Below are positions 31,767-33,473 of a DNA stretch of 33,473 bases, piece after piece. The notes under the pieces were generated by a model, which saw nothing but the letters and a program-made list of their open reading frames with translations, was not told where the DNA came from and did not search any database. Made by a program: the position numbers and the translations under genes. How positions within the stretch are numbered: position 1 is the first letter of the stretch; each line of letters starts with the position of its first letter. The DNA lies in assembly GCF_900167465.1 (NCBI RefSeq), contig NZ_FUWR01000027.1, positions 1 to 33,473 of the forward strand. Direction: 5' to 3'. The DNA is from Trichlorobacter thiogenes. Its GTDB lineage: Bacteria > Desulfobacterota > Desulfuromonadia > Geobacterales > Pseudopelobacteraceae.

Positions 31767-33145
31767 AGTTGTTGCTGGTTTCTGCAAATCGCGAACGTTC
31801 TCCCTATCCGGTTTTTCCCCTTGGTCTTGCTTTTCTGGCTGCCCCGCTTAAACACGCCGGTCATCAGCTGGCAGTGCTGGATCTCTGTTTTGAAGCTGAA
31901 CCCCTTGCTGCGCTGCAGGCCACCCTTGCAGCTGAACAGCCTCAAGTCGTGGTCATTTCGTTGCGCAACCTGGATAACGTTACCTGGCCTGATGCCCGTT
32001 CCTACCTGTCTGGTTTGACTGATCTGGTGACGGTTTGCAAAGGCAAGGCAACCGTGATTGTCGGTGGCTCAGGTTTTAGTCTGATGCCGCTTGAGATCCT
32101 GGCAGCCTGCGGTGCTGATATCGGTCTGGTGGGGGAGGGAGAGGAACAGCTTCCACGGCTGCTGGATCGGCTAGGGCAAGGGGCTGATCTGGTCGACCTG
32201 CCTGGTGTTGTGCTGCCAGGGAAAACCGACTATATCCCGCCGCAAACAGTTTCCAAAATCGGCAGTCCTGATCGGGAGCTGTTTGATGTGGCCCGCTACC
32301 TGAAAGAGGGGGGGATGGCCAATCTGCAGACCAAGCGTGGCTGTCCCTTTGGCTGCAGCTACTGCACCTATCCGCTGTTGGAAGGGCAGCAGATGCGGAC
32401 CAGGCCGGTGGCTGAGATTATTGCCGAGATCCGCAGTCTGGTGAATGATCACGGTGTTGATTATCTCTACTTTGTGGATGATATCTTTAACTATCCGGTC
32501 AGTTTTTGCGAACAGCTCTGCACTGCCATGATTGATGCCGGGTTACAGGTTAACTGGTCTGCCTTTATCAATCCTGACTTTATCACACCACAGCTTTTGG
32601 ATCTGATGAAGCAGGCTGGTTGTGATGCAATTGAGTTTGGCACAGATTCAGGCTCCCCTATCATGCTGGAGAGTCTCTGTAAATCGTTTACACTTGAACA
32701 GGTCAGGTCAGCCTCGCTGCTCTGTCGGGAGGCAGGTCTGGATTTTGTCCACTACATCATCTTTGGTGGCCCCGGAGAGACAGAAGAGACCATTCTAGAT
32801 ACCTTTCAGTTGATGGATGAACTCAATCCAACCGCGGTCATCGCCATGACCGGGGTACGGATCTACCCCCGTACTAAGCTGTATCGCACAGCTCTGGAGG
32901 AGGGGATCATTACCACTGAAACAGATCTGCTTCAGCCCACTTTCTATCTGTCTCCGGCCATTAAAGATCAACTTTCAACGATTGTGACCGAGCAGGCAAT
33001 GCAGCGTAAAAACTGGATTGTACCGGGCCTGGAGGTGAATATCAGTGACACCATGTTGGAGGCGTTGCGGATGTTCAAGGTGCGGGGACCACTTTGGAAG
33101 TTGCTGAAGCGGATGGGAAGAAGTAGAATCGCCCCGATGAAATGA
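31763..33145 (+). CDS. B12-binding domain radical SAM protein (second of the cluster)
   Basis: This 460-residue enzyme has an N-terminal cobalamin-binding-like domain (LLLVSANRERSPYPVFPLGLAFLA, VVVISLRNLDN, IVGGSGFSLMP) and the radical SAM motif C194-x3-C198-x2-C201 in TKRGCPFGCSYCTYPL. FGTDSGSPIMLESLCKSFT and FGGPGETEETILDTF are its later blocks. The C terminus ends with a basic amphipathic segment (WKLLKRMGRSRIAPMK) that might touch membrane. NCBI uses the name 'lipid biosynthesis B12-binding/radical SAM protein' for a group I believe similar to this, from memory only. It is the last gene before the IS110 element. Confidence 0.85.
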   Translation: MKLLLVSANRERSPYPVFPLGLAFLAAPLKHAGHQLAVLDLCFEAEPLAALQATLAAEQPQVVVISLRNLDNVTWPDARSYLSGLTDLVTVCKGKATVIVGGSGFSLMPLEILAACGADIGLVGEGEEQLPRLLDRLGQGADLVDLPGVVLPGKTDYIPPQTVSKIGSPDRELFDVARYLKEGGMANLQTKRGCPFGCSYCTYPLLEGQQMRTRPVAEIIAEIRSLVNDHGVDYLYFVDDIFNYPVSFCEQLCTAMIDAGLQVNWSAFINPDFITPQLLDLMKQAGCDAIEFGTDSGSPIMLESLCKSFTLEQVRSASLLCREAGLDFVHYIIFGGPGETEETILDTFQLMDELNPTAVIAMTGVRIYPRTKLYRTALEEGIITTETDLLQPTFYLSPAIKDQLSTIVTEQAMQRKNWIVPGLEVNISDTMLEALRMFKVRGPLWKLLKRMGRSRIAPMK

Positions 33146-33155
33146 TGCAAAGCTG

Positions 33156-33199
33156 ACTACTCATCTGCCACAGAGCAACTGTGTTCTCTGTCAAGTAGT
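33156..33199. repeat. Nested inverted repeat at the IS110 end
   Basis: ACTACT (33156-33161) pairs with AGTAGT (33194-33199), and inside them ACAGAG (33170-33175) with CTCTGT (33186-33191). This two-tier stem lies between the last radical SAM stop and the transposase stop codon. It may be part of the element's terminal non-coding region; IS110-family elements encode a structured guide (bridge) RNA in one end. Whether this stem belongs to it is not established. Confidence 0.4.
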
Positions 33200-33204
33200 A
33201 ACAT

Positions 33205-33473
<269 letters not shown>

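Overview
The window looks like chromosomal DNA of a Geobacter-type bacterium (Desulfuromonadia; something near Geobacter/Trichlorobacter is an inference). Pointers are the three-subunit type-B succinate dehydrogenase/fumarate reductase, a Geobacter-style DUF3373-like porin, a tungsten aldehyde:ferredoxin oxidoreductase paralogue, CheV, a DUF748/AsmA-like giant, and several B12-binding radical SAM enzymes. Both edges are cut insertion sequences: an IS200/IS605-type TnpA on the left and an IS110-family transposase on the right.

Region 1 (470-6646, + strand) is a tight housekeeping operon: yhbY, an aldehyde:ferredoxin oxidoreductase-like protein, yraN, a nitrilase-fold amidohydrolase overlapping a free-standing NAD synthetase (a split glutamine-dependent NadE arrangement), a divergent DAC (diadenylate cyclase-like) protein, a small membrane protein and a hotdog thioesterase. 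It collides tail-to-tail, with a 20-bp overlap, with region 2 (6627-12539, - strand): DUF748/AsmA-like protein, then mtaB, then cheV. Divergent from region 2, with back-to-back promoters, is a ferritin.

Region 3 (13277-14549) is a small toxin-antitoxin island: a TumE-like toxin and TumA-like winged-helix antitoxin under a promoter that appears leaderless and is covered by a 27-bp palindrome. An orphan BrnA-like antitoxin and a DUF1450-like thioredoxin-fold protein follow. Region 4 (14730-18761) holds a porin, a GMP/IMP nucleotidase-like HAD enzyme, a flavoprotein reductase, HU and tRNA-Leu(UAA). Region 5 (18940-22465) is sdhCAB, preceded by a possible 42-codon ORF with a strong Shine-Dalgarno that runs into sdhC. 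It ends in a strong terminator that abuts the start codon of an orphan Cas6-like RAMP gene.

Region 6 (24119-33145) is the most interesting stretch. Ten same-strand genes, most overlapping or nearly touching, encode four radical SAM enzymes (two with B12-binding N-termini), a polysaccharide deacetylase, a GT2 glycosyltransferase, an LpxL-like acyltransferase, a dedicated acyl carrier protein, a FabD-like acyltransferase with changed substrate-site residues, and a 4HBT-type thioesterase. Together they suggest an ACP-dependent pathway that makes or remodels an acylated, glycosylated lipid through radical chemistry. No ketosynthase is visible before the window is interrupted by the IS110 element. 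The product is unknown to me.
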